64,000 bases of DNA, taken from the NCBI GenBank assembly GCA_963693315.1, contig OY856187.1, positions 48,068,485 to 48,132,484 on the forward strand. Direction: 5' to 3'. The notes under the pieces were generated by a model. The model made no database searches, had not been told where the DNA came from, and saw nothing but the letters and a program-made list of their open reading frames with translations. The position numbers and the translations under genes were made by a program. The stretch's first letter is position 1, and every line of letters starts with the position of its first letter. Below, piece after piece: positions 1 through 9,763 of this stretch. This stretch comes from Diogma glabrata. Taxonomy: Eukaryota > Arthropoda > Insecta > Diptera > Cylindrotomidae.

Positions 1-352
1 ACTTCTTGCATGGCGTGGCATACATGTAGTATATGTGAAATACAAACTGCCTGTTTTTAAACAAATTTGGAATTGTTTATTTTAAGAACTGTGTGATCCA
101 AAAAATTTCTGCAAATTCAAGTTCAGGGTCAATTTTAAATCAAAATGCAAGAGAACAGTTCACCAACTAAAATCAACTGTTTTATGTGTGTTAGAATGGT
201 AATAAACTGGTATATTTAAAAAATACACATGTTTTTTGCTTACACTGTTAAAAATATTATCAAATACAATGTTTAAAGGTGGCGCTGATGGTGCAGTCAT
301 AGTTCAAGCATTTATTAAATTTTTTGTTCACAATATGAAAGTTCCAACCTTA
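1..352. other. Non-coding AT-rich DNA, left edge
   Basis: AT-rich sequence with no convincing open reading frame on either strand. It is the flank into which the adjacent hAT element inserted. It could be part of a long 5' intron of rhotekin, or lie upstream of that gene; the sequence does not decide this. Confidence 0.5.
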
Positions 353-360
353 CTCTAAAA

Positions 361-2778
361 CAGTGGTCTCCAACAGTGTGCCCGCGGGCGCCATGGCGCC
401 CGCCAGCTGTTTTGTGTGTGCTACCACAAAATATTACGTTTATTAACTTTTTTTCATATACTTTTTGAGTTTTTCAACTTTTGAGTAAAACACCTATGTA
501 GGTTGCTCTATTTTTTGCCATTTTATTAGTGCGACCAACCAATTTTTTCTATTTTCTTTGATTTTTTTTTTCAAAAGTTCCATATAGAACTTTCACAAAT
601 TTCAAGTTTTGTTTGTACTATCCGCACTTTGCCTAAATGTTTAAACGAAACGAGCTATAGGTCAATTTTGTATAATTTTCATGTCGATAATTATAAGTGT
701 TTTGTATTTAATATGCAGTCCGCAATCTTGTTCGTTGTTGCTATATTTGAATATAAATAGATTGTCAATCTAAAAATAAGTGCGCCCAGTAAAAGACCTC
801 GTACGTATAATTTTAACTTTAATAGGGAAGAATCGCATTGATTCGTCACTGTTAAAGATAAATGTCTTTGTCTATTGGGGGGAGTACAGTTGCAGTGGCA
901 AAAAACATAATGTTGAACTTCACTTCTATTCTAACCATAGCACTTTTGATTCTAATTATCCGGTTCAATCTGAAGTAAGAAAGAAAAAAATATAAGACCT
1001 AAAATTAATTTTATCTGGTCAGCAGTCGATTTTCACTCGACAGGTTGTAAAATCTAAAAATGCTAGTATTGCTTCTTTTAAAATTTCTCACATGCTTGCA
1101 AAGAAGAAAAAACATACCAAGATGGGGAACTGATACAACATGCTTTTGTTGTTAGCGCTGAGTGCTTATTTGAGGGATTTTCTAACAAACGTGAAATTAG
1201 GTCAGCAATACAAGATTTACAGTTGTCATGCAATACGGTTACAAGAAGAATACAGGCAATTTCAACCGATATGCAAACTCAACTAAAAAATTACTTAGAA
1301 ATATGTGAATGATTTTCTTTACAATTTGATAAGTCAGCTGACATATCAGATACCGCAAAGTTAGTAGTCATGGTGATAATGGTTTTTAATGATTTTACTG
1401 AAAAGAAGAGCTGTTGAAAATATTGCCAATGATGACGTAACATATTCAAAATCAATAGATATGCCTCTCCACAAGCTATTTGCAATCACCACTGGGACAC
1501 CATCAATGGACAGTATCAACGGATTTGTTGCCTTGTGTAAGAAAGATGAACCCCAACTTTATGGCATATCATTGTATTATCCATCATGAAGTTCTGTGCA
1601 GTAAAATATTTCCATTTTCCCATGTTATGAAAATAGTAATGAAAATTGTAAATTCTAGTCGAGCAGCTCCTTTACAGCACCGGCTGTTCAAGGCTTTACT
1701 GGAAGGTTCTGAAGATCATTCCGATCTTCTCTTGCATGCAGAGATACGATGGCTGAGAAAAGGTAAAGTGCTTATAAGATTTTTAAGCTTGATTGAAGAG
1801 ATCAAAAAATTCATCGAATCTAAAAATCAACACTTTGATCAATTGAAAGATCCTTATTGGTTAATGGATTTGGGGTTTCTAACGGGCATCATGGAAAAAT
1901 TGAAAAACTTGGAACTTCAGGGCAAAGATAAACATATTGCTACAATGATAGGCTCTGTAAACTCATTTAAATCAAAACTTCATTTATGCATATCTCATCT
2001 GAAAATTCAGTCCCTGGTTCATTTACCAAATATGAATAAAATGGTGATTGGGAGAGATTTTGACCCATCATCATTTATTATCCACCTTCAAAAACTCACA
2101 GAAAAGTTTGAGAAAAGATTTGAACAGTTTGCTATAATAGAACCAATGGTCATCTTTTTTGTAAATCCATTTAATAGCCAAGAAAATGTAACATCATTAG
2201 CGACATCAATTGGCAAACTTATTGGAAAAGGAGCAGAGGAAATGGAACTTCAGATTTTGGATCTTACAAATAACATTGTGCTGAAATCATTTGTAACAGA
2301 TGAAAACTTTTGGAACTTGGTTGATAAAGAAAAGTATATCCATTATTAAAAATCGCAACATATACAAGATAAAATCGTTCTTCGGTTCCACATATTTATG
2401 CGAATCGTTGTTTTCAACTATGAACATAATTAAATCAAAATACAGATCTCGAATTACCGACGAGCATCTTGATGATTGTCTGCGGGCAGGAATATCAGCC
2501 TACAGCCCTAATTATGAGGTATTGGCTACTGATACTCAGTGCCAAAGATCATATTGACCTTGAATCAAACTTTTAGTAAAACTTGTTTGGAATTAAAATT
2601 AGTTTGTTGCATTAATGTTTGTTATTTTTGTGTATTAATATATGTTATACATGTTTATGAAATAAATAATTTTGTTATTGATTATTAAAGTCATATAAAT
2701 TTACCTTAAAAATAAATGGTGCCCGTTACATCATCGGTAGTTTGGAATATGCTCTTTGTTAAAGATTGGGGACCACTG
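361..2778 (+). mobile_element. hAT DNA transposon, complete ends, with 8-bp TSD
   Basis: The element starts CAGTGGTCTCCAA and ends TTGGGGACCACTG, an inverted pair typical of hAT/Charlie transposons. It is flanked by a perfect 8-bp duplication CTCTAAAA at 353-360 and 2779-2786, the target size expected of hAT. Inside is a decayed transposase in + orientation. The subterminal sequence just inside the left end is GC-rich (CCGCGGGCGCCATGG). Both ends and both TSD copies are intact, so the insertion is not very old, but the transposase is broken. Confidence 0.92.
780..2557 (+). pseudogene. Broken hAT transposase (GTF2IRD2/FAM200-like group)
   Basis: The transposase is spread over at least three frames. 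Pieces at 780-995 and about 1080-1480 carry remnants of an N-terminal BED-type finger and the region around NKREIRSAIQDLQLSCNTV. The longest open piece, 1480-2349 (289 codons), holds the hAT core with the motif HAEIRWLRKGKVLIRF, characteristic of the hAT proteins from which vertebrate GTF2IRD2 and FAM200 derive. A frame shift near 2330 leads into 2300-2557, which carries the C-terminal dimerisation region (STYLCESLFSTMNIIKSKYR). Internal stops lie at several points before 1480. The protein cannot be made as it stands; family knowledge suggests an original of about 600 residues. Confidence 0.88.
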
Positions 2779-2793
2779 CTCTAAAACATGCCA

Positions 2794-2911
2794 AAACTTA
2801 AGAAAGAATTTGTTTTTGTTCTAAAGATATTAATTTTTGACCTGATATACAGTATGCACATCTCTAAAAATAAATATCTTTAGAACAAAAACAAATTCTT
2901 TCTTTAAATTT
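2794..2911. repeat. Long hairpin: 45-bp arms, 27-base loop
   Basis: Left arm 2794-2838 and right arm 2866-2911 are near-perfect inverted copies (core AAAGAATTTGTTTTTGTTCT). The loop is 2839-2865. It lies between the right TSD of the hAT element and the 3' tail of the minus-strand LINE. It could be a small foldback MITE; no clear flanking duplication was seen. Confidence 0.75.
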
Positions 2912-2953
2912 TGAAATGTTTTGTTGTTGTTGTTGTAGCGACGAGTTGTGGTG

Positions 2954-3897
2954 CTATTCTTCCGGCTCCAAGTCCAGATTCAGGAACTCTGCTGCTGCCC
3001 TTGGGTGGTACCACAGATCATCCTTCGTCAGGTCGGTTGGTTTCTCTGGACAATTGAAAAGGTGGTTAGCATCATGTGGCGTTCTCTCACATATGGGACA
3101 CTTGTCAACAATTTCCTGGTCAATTCTACTCATGTAGTTATTAAAGATGCGTGACCAACCGGATCTTAACTGTGCCAGGATGGTTCTGGTGCTGCGTGGC
3201 AGTTTTACCTTTTTAGCAGTGACTTGTGGTGGTTTGCTATTAAGAACTCGATTCTGGGCGTAGTTCTTTATTGTGTCTTTAACGGTTTTGGTATGTAAAT
3301 TTTTCAACCCCCTCTTATACGTAGGCTCGTCGATGTTATCTATGTCTTGATTGTTTTTAACATCTTGTAGGAAGCATTTCGCAGTCCTTCTTATGTCTCT
3401 AGGTGGTGGCGTCATGGTTAAGGTATAATTGCAGGGATACTGCTCTCTATGAAAGGACGAAAGATATTGTTTGGTAAGCATTTCGTTGTGTTCACGGACC
3501 GGCAATATGTTACATTCCTCCATGTAGGTGATCTCGGTGGGCCATCAAGTGACATCCGGTTGATGTACGCAAGGCTGCGTTCTGTGTTATCTGTAACTTA
3601 TTCCAGTGGGTGTCAGCGACTTGGGGTGTCCATATGTGGGCAGAGTAATTTATGAAAGGCCTTCCTATTGCTTTATATGCCATTATTATTGTGTTTTTAT
3701 CCTTACCCCACGAACTACTCGCTAGAGCTTTCGGTGCGTTATTCCTGTTTTTAAGTTTTGTATTTACTTGTTGAGCATGAGCGTTGAATTTAAGTAGTGG
3801 ATCGAATGTTACCCCCAGCAGTTTTGGATTTTTGACAGTATGAGTTAGTATGTTGTCAATGCAGATATTGAGTGTTGTATTTACCTCCTTCGTCCAT
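2954..3897 (-). pseudogene. LINE copy A: C-terminal domain with terminal zinc knuckle
   Basis: The last part of the LINE protein. The 189-codon open stretch 2954-3523 contains the run TILAQLRSGWSRIFNNYMSR followed by a Cys/His cluster, CPICERTPHDANHLFNC, the pattern seen at the C-terminus of jockey-clade proteins. Upstream on the minus strand (3524-3897) the frame continues with shifts through the post-RT connection (sequence resembling LGVTFDPLLKFNAHAQQVN). The segment stops at 3897, where the inserted LINE begins. Confidence 0.82.
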
Positions 3898-4101
3898 TTA
3901 TTTATTTATTTATTTATTGACAAAAAATTAATTAGGAGCTACATTGTTCCAATACAATTTTAAAATACAATAACAAAGGTTAAAATTACAACATTATATT
4001 TTACATCAAGTCAATCATTTATAATTTTTATTTCATTTTATTATCAAAAATATAAGTATACCTTAAAAACAAAAATAAGACACAATACACAAACTTATCT
4101 T

Positions 4102-5131
4102 TTATTTTTTCAACAATTTTCTGATTTCATACTTCGACTTATTAAAATCACAACGGTCACTTTGAGCATTATATCGTTTACACATAAAATTTAAAGATTC
4201 ATGAAAATTTATTGCAAGGTTTTGACGATTTCTTAAATTTCTTATAGTAACACACAATTTTACATTTTTTAAAAGATTAGGACTATTCATATGTCCATTC
4301 AATAAGTCGGAAATAAATATAACACCAGCAGACTGTCGACGAAGTTCAAGCGGTTCGAGTTTCAAAGTTCTACATCTATCTACGTATGGAGCAAGATCTC
4401 TAATATTCTCCCACCTTCATTTAGAACGATCAAATTGGTTTTTTTTCCAGGCATAGAAAATTAAAAGCCTTTTCTGGACGCTCTCAATTCTCTTTATATG
4501 CCGCTCGTAATGGGGAGACCAAACACAAGAAGCATATTCAAGCTGAGAACGCACATATACTTAATACAAAACTATAAATGCCTTGGGACTCTCAAATTCT
4601 TTCATAACACGTTTCAAAAAACCAAGCATTGAGTTTGCTTTGGCAATAATTCCACCAATATGTCCATTAAAAGACATTGTTGGACAAAAAGTAACACCTA
4701 GATCTTTCATTTCAAGAACACGTTCAAGTTTATCACCTTTCTGACCATATAGTCATAAGTGATCAATGAAGAGATACGTAAAAATGGCATTACTTTACAT
4801 TTTTTAACATTAAGAAATAGAAAGTTTTTTTTCGCACCAAAGATTTATTGTGTTTAGATCCATTTGTAACTTGATGGAGTATTCCTGACACTTAATACGA
4901 AAAAATAATTTCAAATCGTCAGCATATATTAAATGACGAGCAAATTTTAAATCTTTAGCTATATCGTTTAGAAACAAAATAAATATTAAAGGACCTAGGT
5001 GAGAACCTTGCAGTACCCCTGAATTGTGTCAGATATGCTGTCATTAATTTTTACATTTGAACACGTGCAGAGAGATAGGATTCTAGCCACATTATGAATT
5101 TATCATCAATACCAAACGACTTTAATTTTTC
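4102..5131 (-). pseudogene. Inserted LINE: RT C-terminal half and tail, decayed
   Basis: On the minus strand, frame-shifted pieces downstream of the RT fragment resemble the post-catalytic RT region and C-terminal tail of jockey/CR1-type LINEs, with sequence like RIESVQKRLLIFYAWKK near 4440-4500. The 87-codon open piece 4102-4365 (LEPLELRRQSAGVIFISDLL) fits the typical end of such proteins. Many stops and shifts. Confidence 0.65.
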
Positions 5132-5851
5132 CTAAACTATAAAATGATTGATGGAGTCAAATGCCTTACAAAAATCAGTGTATATTACATCAAGTTGTTC
5201 ATTCGATTCAATAATTTCAATCGCATACTTTGAAAATTCAAAGAGATTAGAGACTCCAGAACGACCTTTGAAAAATCCGTGTTGTTCGACAACAATAAGG
5301 GATTTTAAATTGAAATACATGTAGTCACTTACAATAGATTCGAACAATTTCGGAATAGCAGATAGAATAGAAATTCCTCTATAATTTGAAACATCACTCT
5401 TATTTCCAGTCTTGAATATTGGAATAACATGAGAAGGTTTCCATTGGGATGGAAATTCTCCAGTTGACAGAGACTGGTTAAATAGAATTGATAGTGGGAA
5501 AGATTGCACATATCCGAAATTTTTTAGAAAACTTGATGGAACACCTTCAGGTCCACATCCGTCTTTAAATTTACGTAACGATTTGCTAATATCAGCTTGA
5601 GATTTAAATGGTGTATAAATGGTGTTATTATTCATTACACCATTTACAAGATATTTATCTTTATCAATATCATCTTGCCTGTAATCTTTTTGAAAAAATG
5701 ATGCGAACAAGTTAGCAACATCTTTGGACTCAGAACCACTTTCCTCATTGTAGAACATAGTTGATGGAAAACCGCTAGTACTTCTTCTTGAGTCTACAAA
5801 ATTCCAAAGCTGTTTAGGATTATCTGTTATATTATTTTGAATTTTTAACAA
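5132..5851 (-). pseudogene. Inserted LINE: reverse transcriptase N-terminal half
   Basis: A 239-codon open stretch with clear RT motifs: the pre-RT motif PKQLWNFVDSRR, the domain-1 stretch FPSQWKPSHVIPIFKTGNKS, the SNYRGISILSAIPKLFE block, QHGFFKGRSGVSNL, and the first catalytic Asp region DVIYTDFCKAFDSINH. The frame then breaks before the second catalytic motif. Domain order and wording match non-LTR retrotransposons of the jockey/CR1 group. Confidence 0.88.
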
Positions 5852-5922
5852 ATACTTCTTATATGCTGTAAGATGGTAAGCATCAAAATCATTTGATAAA
5901 GCAAGATAAGAAGATTTATCGA

Positions 5923-6367
5923 TTAAACTTTTAGATTTTTTCCATTTAGCATAAAGTTTTTTTTACCATTTTTTAAATTTATTAATATTTTATCAAACCA
6001 TGAAGGATTGCATACGTTAATTTTCTTTAAAGAGATTGGAGCAAACATTTCAAATCCCGTCAACAAAATTTCATAAAACTTTTGAACATCGCGGTTCAGA
6101 TCGAGACCAAACAAGTATGATGACCATTCTACAGAATCGAAGTATGAGATCAGACCATTATTATCAGCACGCTTAAAATCAAAAAATTTAGTAGAATTTG
6201 TATTATTTAACAATTTTGAGAGCATAAATTCAGAATTATTTAAAGAAATTTATATCGTTTACGATAAAAGGAATAGGAGCCTCACTTACATTAAATAGAT
6301 ATACATCACTTGTGAAGAAAAGATCCAGAAATCGTCCAATGTTGTTACAGACTTGGTTAATTTGAAT
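5923..6367 (-). pseudogene. Inserted LINE: end of endonuclease and linker
   Basis: The 100-codon open piece 5923-6225, together with 6226-6367 in shifted frame, reads through the end of the AP endonuclease (pattern GRFLDLFFTSDVYLFNV near 6290-6340) and the linker NPSWFDKILINLKNGKK typical of the EN-RT spacer. The element ends at 6367, so the front of the endonuclease is missing. Confidence 0.75.
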
Positions 6368-7139
6368 GTGGTGAAAAGTGTGGAAGTGGACTTTTCAGTG
6401 GACAGTTTTAATTTTTTGGTTTTAAACCATTCATTCAAGGTATTGAGGTAGGTGTTTAGGACATTGGTGAGTTGTTTCCTGTTGCAAGCACCGTGCAGTC
6501 GTCTGCATATGACGTGGTAGTTATTCCTTCCGGTGGTTTCGGTAAACTACTTATGTAAAGGTTGAATAATGAAGGCGAGAGAACTCCACCTTGTGGAACT
6601 CCTTGTCTGAGCACTCTCATCTTAGATCTAGAGTTACGGAACTCAACGTATGTTTGGCGGCCTCTTAGATTGTTGCACAGTGCACAGATTGTTGCAGCGC
6701 TTTATTAGACCTGGCAGACTGGTGTTGAATATATCGTTCAGTAGTGCAGCATGTGACACTGTATCGAAAGCTTTTGTCAGGTCAAGTGCAACTAAAATTG
6801 TTCTAGCACAGGGTTGTTTTTGGTTTAGACCATCGCTGATTTGGTTTTGGATTCTATGAAGCGCGGTTGTTGTACTGTGTGCTTTCCTAACGCCATGCTG
6901 ATGTGACGCCAATTTACAAGATTCTGTTAACCGAGGTAGTAGTAGTGCTTCTTTCAATTTTGCAACCGATGAGAGGATAGAGATCGGTCTATAGGATTCT
7001 CCCTTTTAGGCTTGCCAGGTTTCAAAATGGGACTTATTCTAGCTGTTTTCCAGATATTTGGTATCGGGAGCGTATTTAGAGATGTGTTGAGTATGGTAGT
7101 GAGAAAGTTCAACTCTTTGGGTCCAAAGTGTTTTAGCAT
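6368..7139 (-). pseudogene. LINE copy A: reverse transcriptase
   Basis: RT domain of copy A in at least three pieces. From 7139 downwards the frame gives LNTLPIPNIWKTARISPILK; from 6957 to 6643 it gives QHGVRKAHSTTTALHRI and LVALDLTKAFDTVSHAALL, the first catalytic-Asp block; from about 6640 to 6470 comes RQGVPQGGVLSPSLFNLY followed by SYADDCTVLATG, the YADD active site. Frameshifts near 6650 and 6960 inactivate it. The segment ends at the insertion junction at 6368. Confidence 0.87.
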
Positions 7140-8332
7140 GATGGCTGAGATGCCGTCTGGTCTAGTACTGTAGCTTTAGATGGTTTGGATTTCTTTATTG
7201 CGTTTCCAACATCTTCTTCGGAAAATATGATATCCTCGACATTTTCAGTATTAAGTTTGCGCATATGTACTGACCTAGTTTCTTTTTCATGTTTACTTTG
7301 TTTTTCTGTAAACTGCGTGTTGAATTTTGTTGCGCATTTTCTATGGTTTTTGGTTGGGATATCATCGAAGGAGATCATGGAGTTGTTATGCGTTTGACGC
7401 GGATGTGTTAAACCCTTAATTACCTTCCACAGACTTTTATTTGTGCCAAAGTTTGACTTACTCACTAAATCTTTCCATTTGTTACGTTTGTGTTCCATTA
7501 CTAGTTTATTTATCTGCTTGTTCAGGCCCGGAATTCTAAAATCAGTTGGATCTGCCTTACGGATGTCATCTCTTTGGGAGGAAATTACACAAGCTTCTTG
7601 TGGGAAGTTTGGTTTAATATTTTGTATTCTACCGGCTGGAATGAAGCGAGATCTAGCTTTCTTAAAAATTTCTCTGAATTTTCTTTCCTCAGAGAGGGCG
7701 TCAATTGGTAAAATTTGCTTACTGAATTCCAATTCAGTAAAATTGTTAAAATTAACCCAGTCTGCTTTGTTAAAATTAATATATGTCTTCTTCTCGGAAT
7801 TCATTTCGTTTAAGGAACGGCTTAAGGTGATTATGATCGGCACATGGTCTGATCCCAGGGCAATTTCAGTTCTCCATTCATCGATTGGCATTAGTGACAT
7901 GCTGGCAAGTGAAACATCTGGAGACGAGTATGAGTTATTTGTTACTCTTGTTGGTTGTGGTTCATTGAGGCATCCAAAGTTGGAGCTGTCAATTTGATCA
8001 GCAATATTTTCACCTCTTGAGTCAGTGTTCAAGTGTGAGTGCCATAGATCGTGGTGAGCATTCATATCGTCGAGAATTAGACAGTCTTTGGTATAAAATA
8101 AATGTCCTATGGACGGTTCATCACCTATATCACAGCTGCTTACTGGTGGAATATAAATATTGACTAGATTTATCTCCGTATTTCCGGATTTTATTGCAAT
8201 GCCCAGTTGTTCTAGCTGTTTATCAGTTCCCGATACTACCAGCAGTATGTGGTTGTACGGTGGAAAATGGTTTTGTGTATGATAAAGGCAAGGCCTCCAC
8301 CTTTGTTCTTCCCTCTATCCAGTCTTATAATT
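7133..8332 (-). pseudogene. LINE copy A: endonuclease C-terminal part and EN-RT linker
   Basis: The 310-codon open stretch 7133-8065 starts at MNAHHDLWHSHLNTDSRG, the conserved endonuclease block (usually GDFNAHH). It continues through SPDVSLASMSLM and LGSDHVPIIITLSRSL, which carry the SDH catalytic motif, then a basic linker (FNKADWVNFN, LWKVIKGLTHPRQ) leading to the RT. Between 8066 and 8332 the endonuclease continues in a shifted frame (KNKGGGLAFIIHK). One or more frameshifts separate it from the N-terminal ORF. Confidence 0.85.
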
Positions 8333-8893
8333 CTATATACTATCACTAATCTTAGATCTAATATTTAATTTGGTTTCTTTTAAAACCGCGACTAGAATGT
8401 TGTTTTTATACATAAAGTTGATGATATCATCGATTTTGTTTAAGAGACCGTTACAATTTAGCTGCATTATTTTCACATCACTTGGGGTTTCCGGATGTGT
8501 GCTCATTCGCATTGTGTCCTGTTGCGAGCTCGTATTTGTATGTTGACTTGATGCATAGCAACATGGCGCTATGTAGTTTTTGGTCCATTGCTTATGTGTT
8601 ACAAGGCCCGAGCAGTTCTTGAGATGGCACCATTCTTTACAGCTATTACACTGGACGGATGTAGTGTTTGCCCTTAAAATGTTTTTGCATATTGCACAAT
8701 GCCATATTTTATTTGGTCCAGGATTTCTTTCAATGTCGGCCATGACGAGGAGGATCTGAACCAGTGAGGGCAGTGACAACTGCTTCTTTATCCAAAAAAT
8801 GGAGCGTCGGAGTAGCACCTTTCGTCGAAATTTTTGTGATGGTCCTTGGTCGGAACTGGGTTCCGAGTACTTCTGGGGCGTAAACCCGTCCAT
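8333..8893 (-). pseudogene. LINE copy A N-terminus: leader, 2A-like motif, PHD-like finger, start of endonuclease
   Basis: A 186-codon open stretch from an ATG at 8893. Residues 1-51 form a basic then hydrophobic leader (SLPSLVQILLV). Residues 53-60 read DIERNPGP, matching the 2A ribosome-skipping consensus D(V/I)ExNPGP. Next comes a Cys/His-rich finger, CAICKNI...CNSCKEWCHLKNC, of PHD type. From about residue 145 the AP endonuclease begins with DVKIMQLNCNGLLNKIDDI and the LKETKL block. The frame is lost after residue 186. 2A-like motifs are known at N-termini of some non-LTR elements in other animals and trypanosomes; activity here is inferred only. Confidence 0.85.
8714..8737 (-). other. 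2A-like ribosome-skipping motif DIERNPGP
   Basis: Minus-strand codons for D-I-E-R-N-P-G-P match all invariant positions of the 2A consensus, including the terminal NPG/P junction. The copy at 45286-45309 has G instead of the first D. If active, the leader would be released and the finger-EN-RT polyprotein would start with Pro. Confidence 0.8.
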
Positions 8894-8983
8894 CTTGAGA
8901 ACCTTGAAATGTTTTAGGGTAAGGTTGGTATTTTTATTTGGGAATAAAATGCTTAAAATGCGCCACCAGCGCCATCTTTAAAA

Positions 8984-9763
8984 AAAATCTTAATATTTTT
9001 AAAAGTGTAGGTAAAAATTTAAATGGGCATTATGTAAGTTTTTTACCTTTTAATGGACATAAAAGTTTTTATCGAGTGAGTCGTTCTTTTCCAATTTGAT
9101 TTCAAAGTAACCTTAAAAATGAATTTTCAGAAATCTTTCGAACAACCCTGTTCTCAAACTAAATAAACTAAATACTTTAAAAAATTCTAAAATTACACGT
9201 ATTTTATATTTCACCTATCCTCTTTTATGCCAAATATGAAGCCGATAAGAAATAGATCATAGATCGGGATCAGCGTCGGTCGTCCAAATCACGAATTTCA
9301 TCTAACATTTTTGACCTGAAATGACGCAGATCTTAAAAAATTTTAATTCATAAATTTTTAACAATCTAAACAAAATTTACAGTGTATTTTTGAGTCGTTT
9401 TCTTGCAATTTGATTTCAAAGTTACCCTGAATTTGAATTTCTAAAAATTTTTCGGAACACCCTCTTCTCTAAAGTAAACTAAGCTCCTTAAAATTTTTTC
9501 TAAAAATTACGTCTTTTAAATTTCACTTATACTACGTGTATGTATGCCAAATTTGAAGTCGATCGAATCGAATGTAATGCGGTTCAAACGTCGACTTTTT
9601 GGGTCGTCGAGATGACGAATTTCATCTGCTATCAAATATGTCTCCATTGGAGACCATTAGCATAACTGAAGAAGAATGCAAAAACCCTTCTACGTTTAGC
9701 ATAACAAAAAAAAAATTCCGAATATAAGTCAATATTTTAATTAATGTTTATCTTTTATTGCAG
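8984..9763. repeat. Intronic DNA with a ~314-bp degenerate tandem direct repeat
   Basis: Two diverged copies follow one another: about 9070-9330 and 9384-9640. Landmarks recur at a spacing of about 314 bp: GAGTCGTT, then AATTTGATTTCAAAGT, a TTTCAAATCC-like block, TATGCCAAAT(A/T)TGAAG, and ACGAATTTCATCT. No coding potential. The segment ends in the 3' splice site of the first visible rhotekin exon. Confidence 0.65.

Larger units (their letters stand above)
3898..6367 (-). mobile_element. Second LINE, inserted in copy A, 5'-truncated
   Basis: Comparison with copy B (42970-43000), which reads CCTTCGTCCAT directly followed by GTGGTGAAAAGTG, shows that 3898-6367 is extra in copy A. The + strand starts with (TTTA)n, so the element lies on the minus strand with a (TAAA)n 3' tail at 3898. 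It is 5'-truncated inside the endonuclease domain. Coding remnants cover the end of the endonuclease, the linker and the reverse transcriptase. It is clearly a different family from its host. No long target duplication is visible at the two junctions. Confidence 0.88.
2921..8983 (-). mobile_element. LINE copy A (jockey/CR1-like), split by another LINE
   Basis: Minus-strand non-LTR retrotransposon reading from about 8983 (5') to 2921 (3'). In order it encodes a short leader with a 2A-like motif, a PHD-like Cys/His finger, an AP endonuclease, a reverse transcriptase with a YADD active site, and a C-terminal CCHC-like knuckle. The 3' end carries a short CAACAA-type tail (read as GTTGTTGTTGTT on +). 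The coding frame is broken several times, so the copy is dead. An unrelated LINE occupies 3898-6367; without it the copy is about 3.6 kb. A second copy lies at 42049-45475 and shorter relatives at about 12780-13975, 16378-16626 and 46318-46375. Superfamily placement by eye is tentative. Confidence 0.85.

Noticed and set aside
3449..3655. Plus-strand ORFs over LINE copy A and B (also 7185-7997, 43191-43388, 44376-44585)
   Set aside because: Shadows of the minus-strand LINE coding sequence; no independent features.
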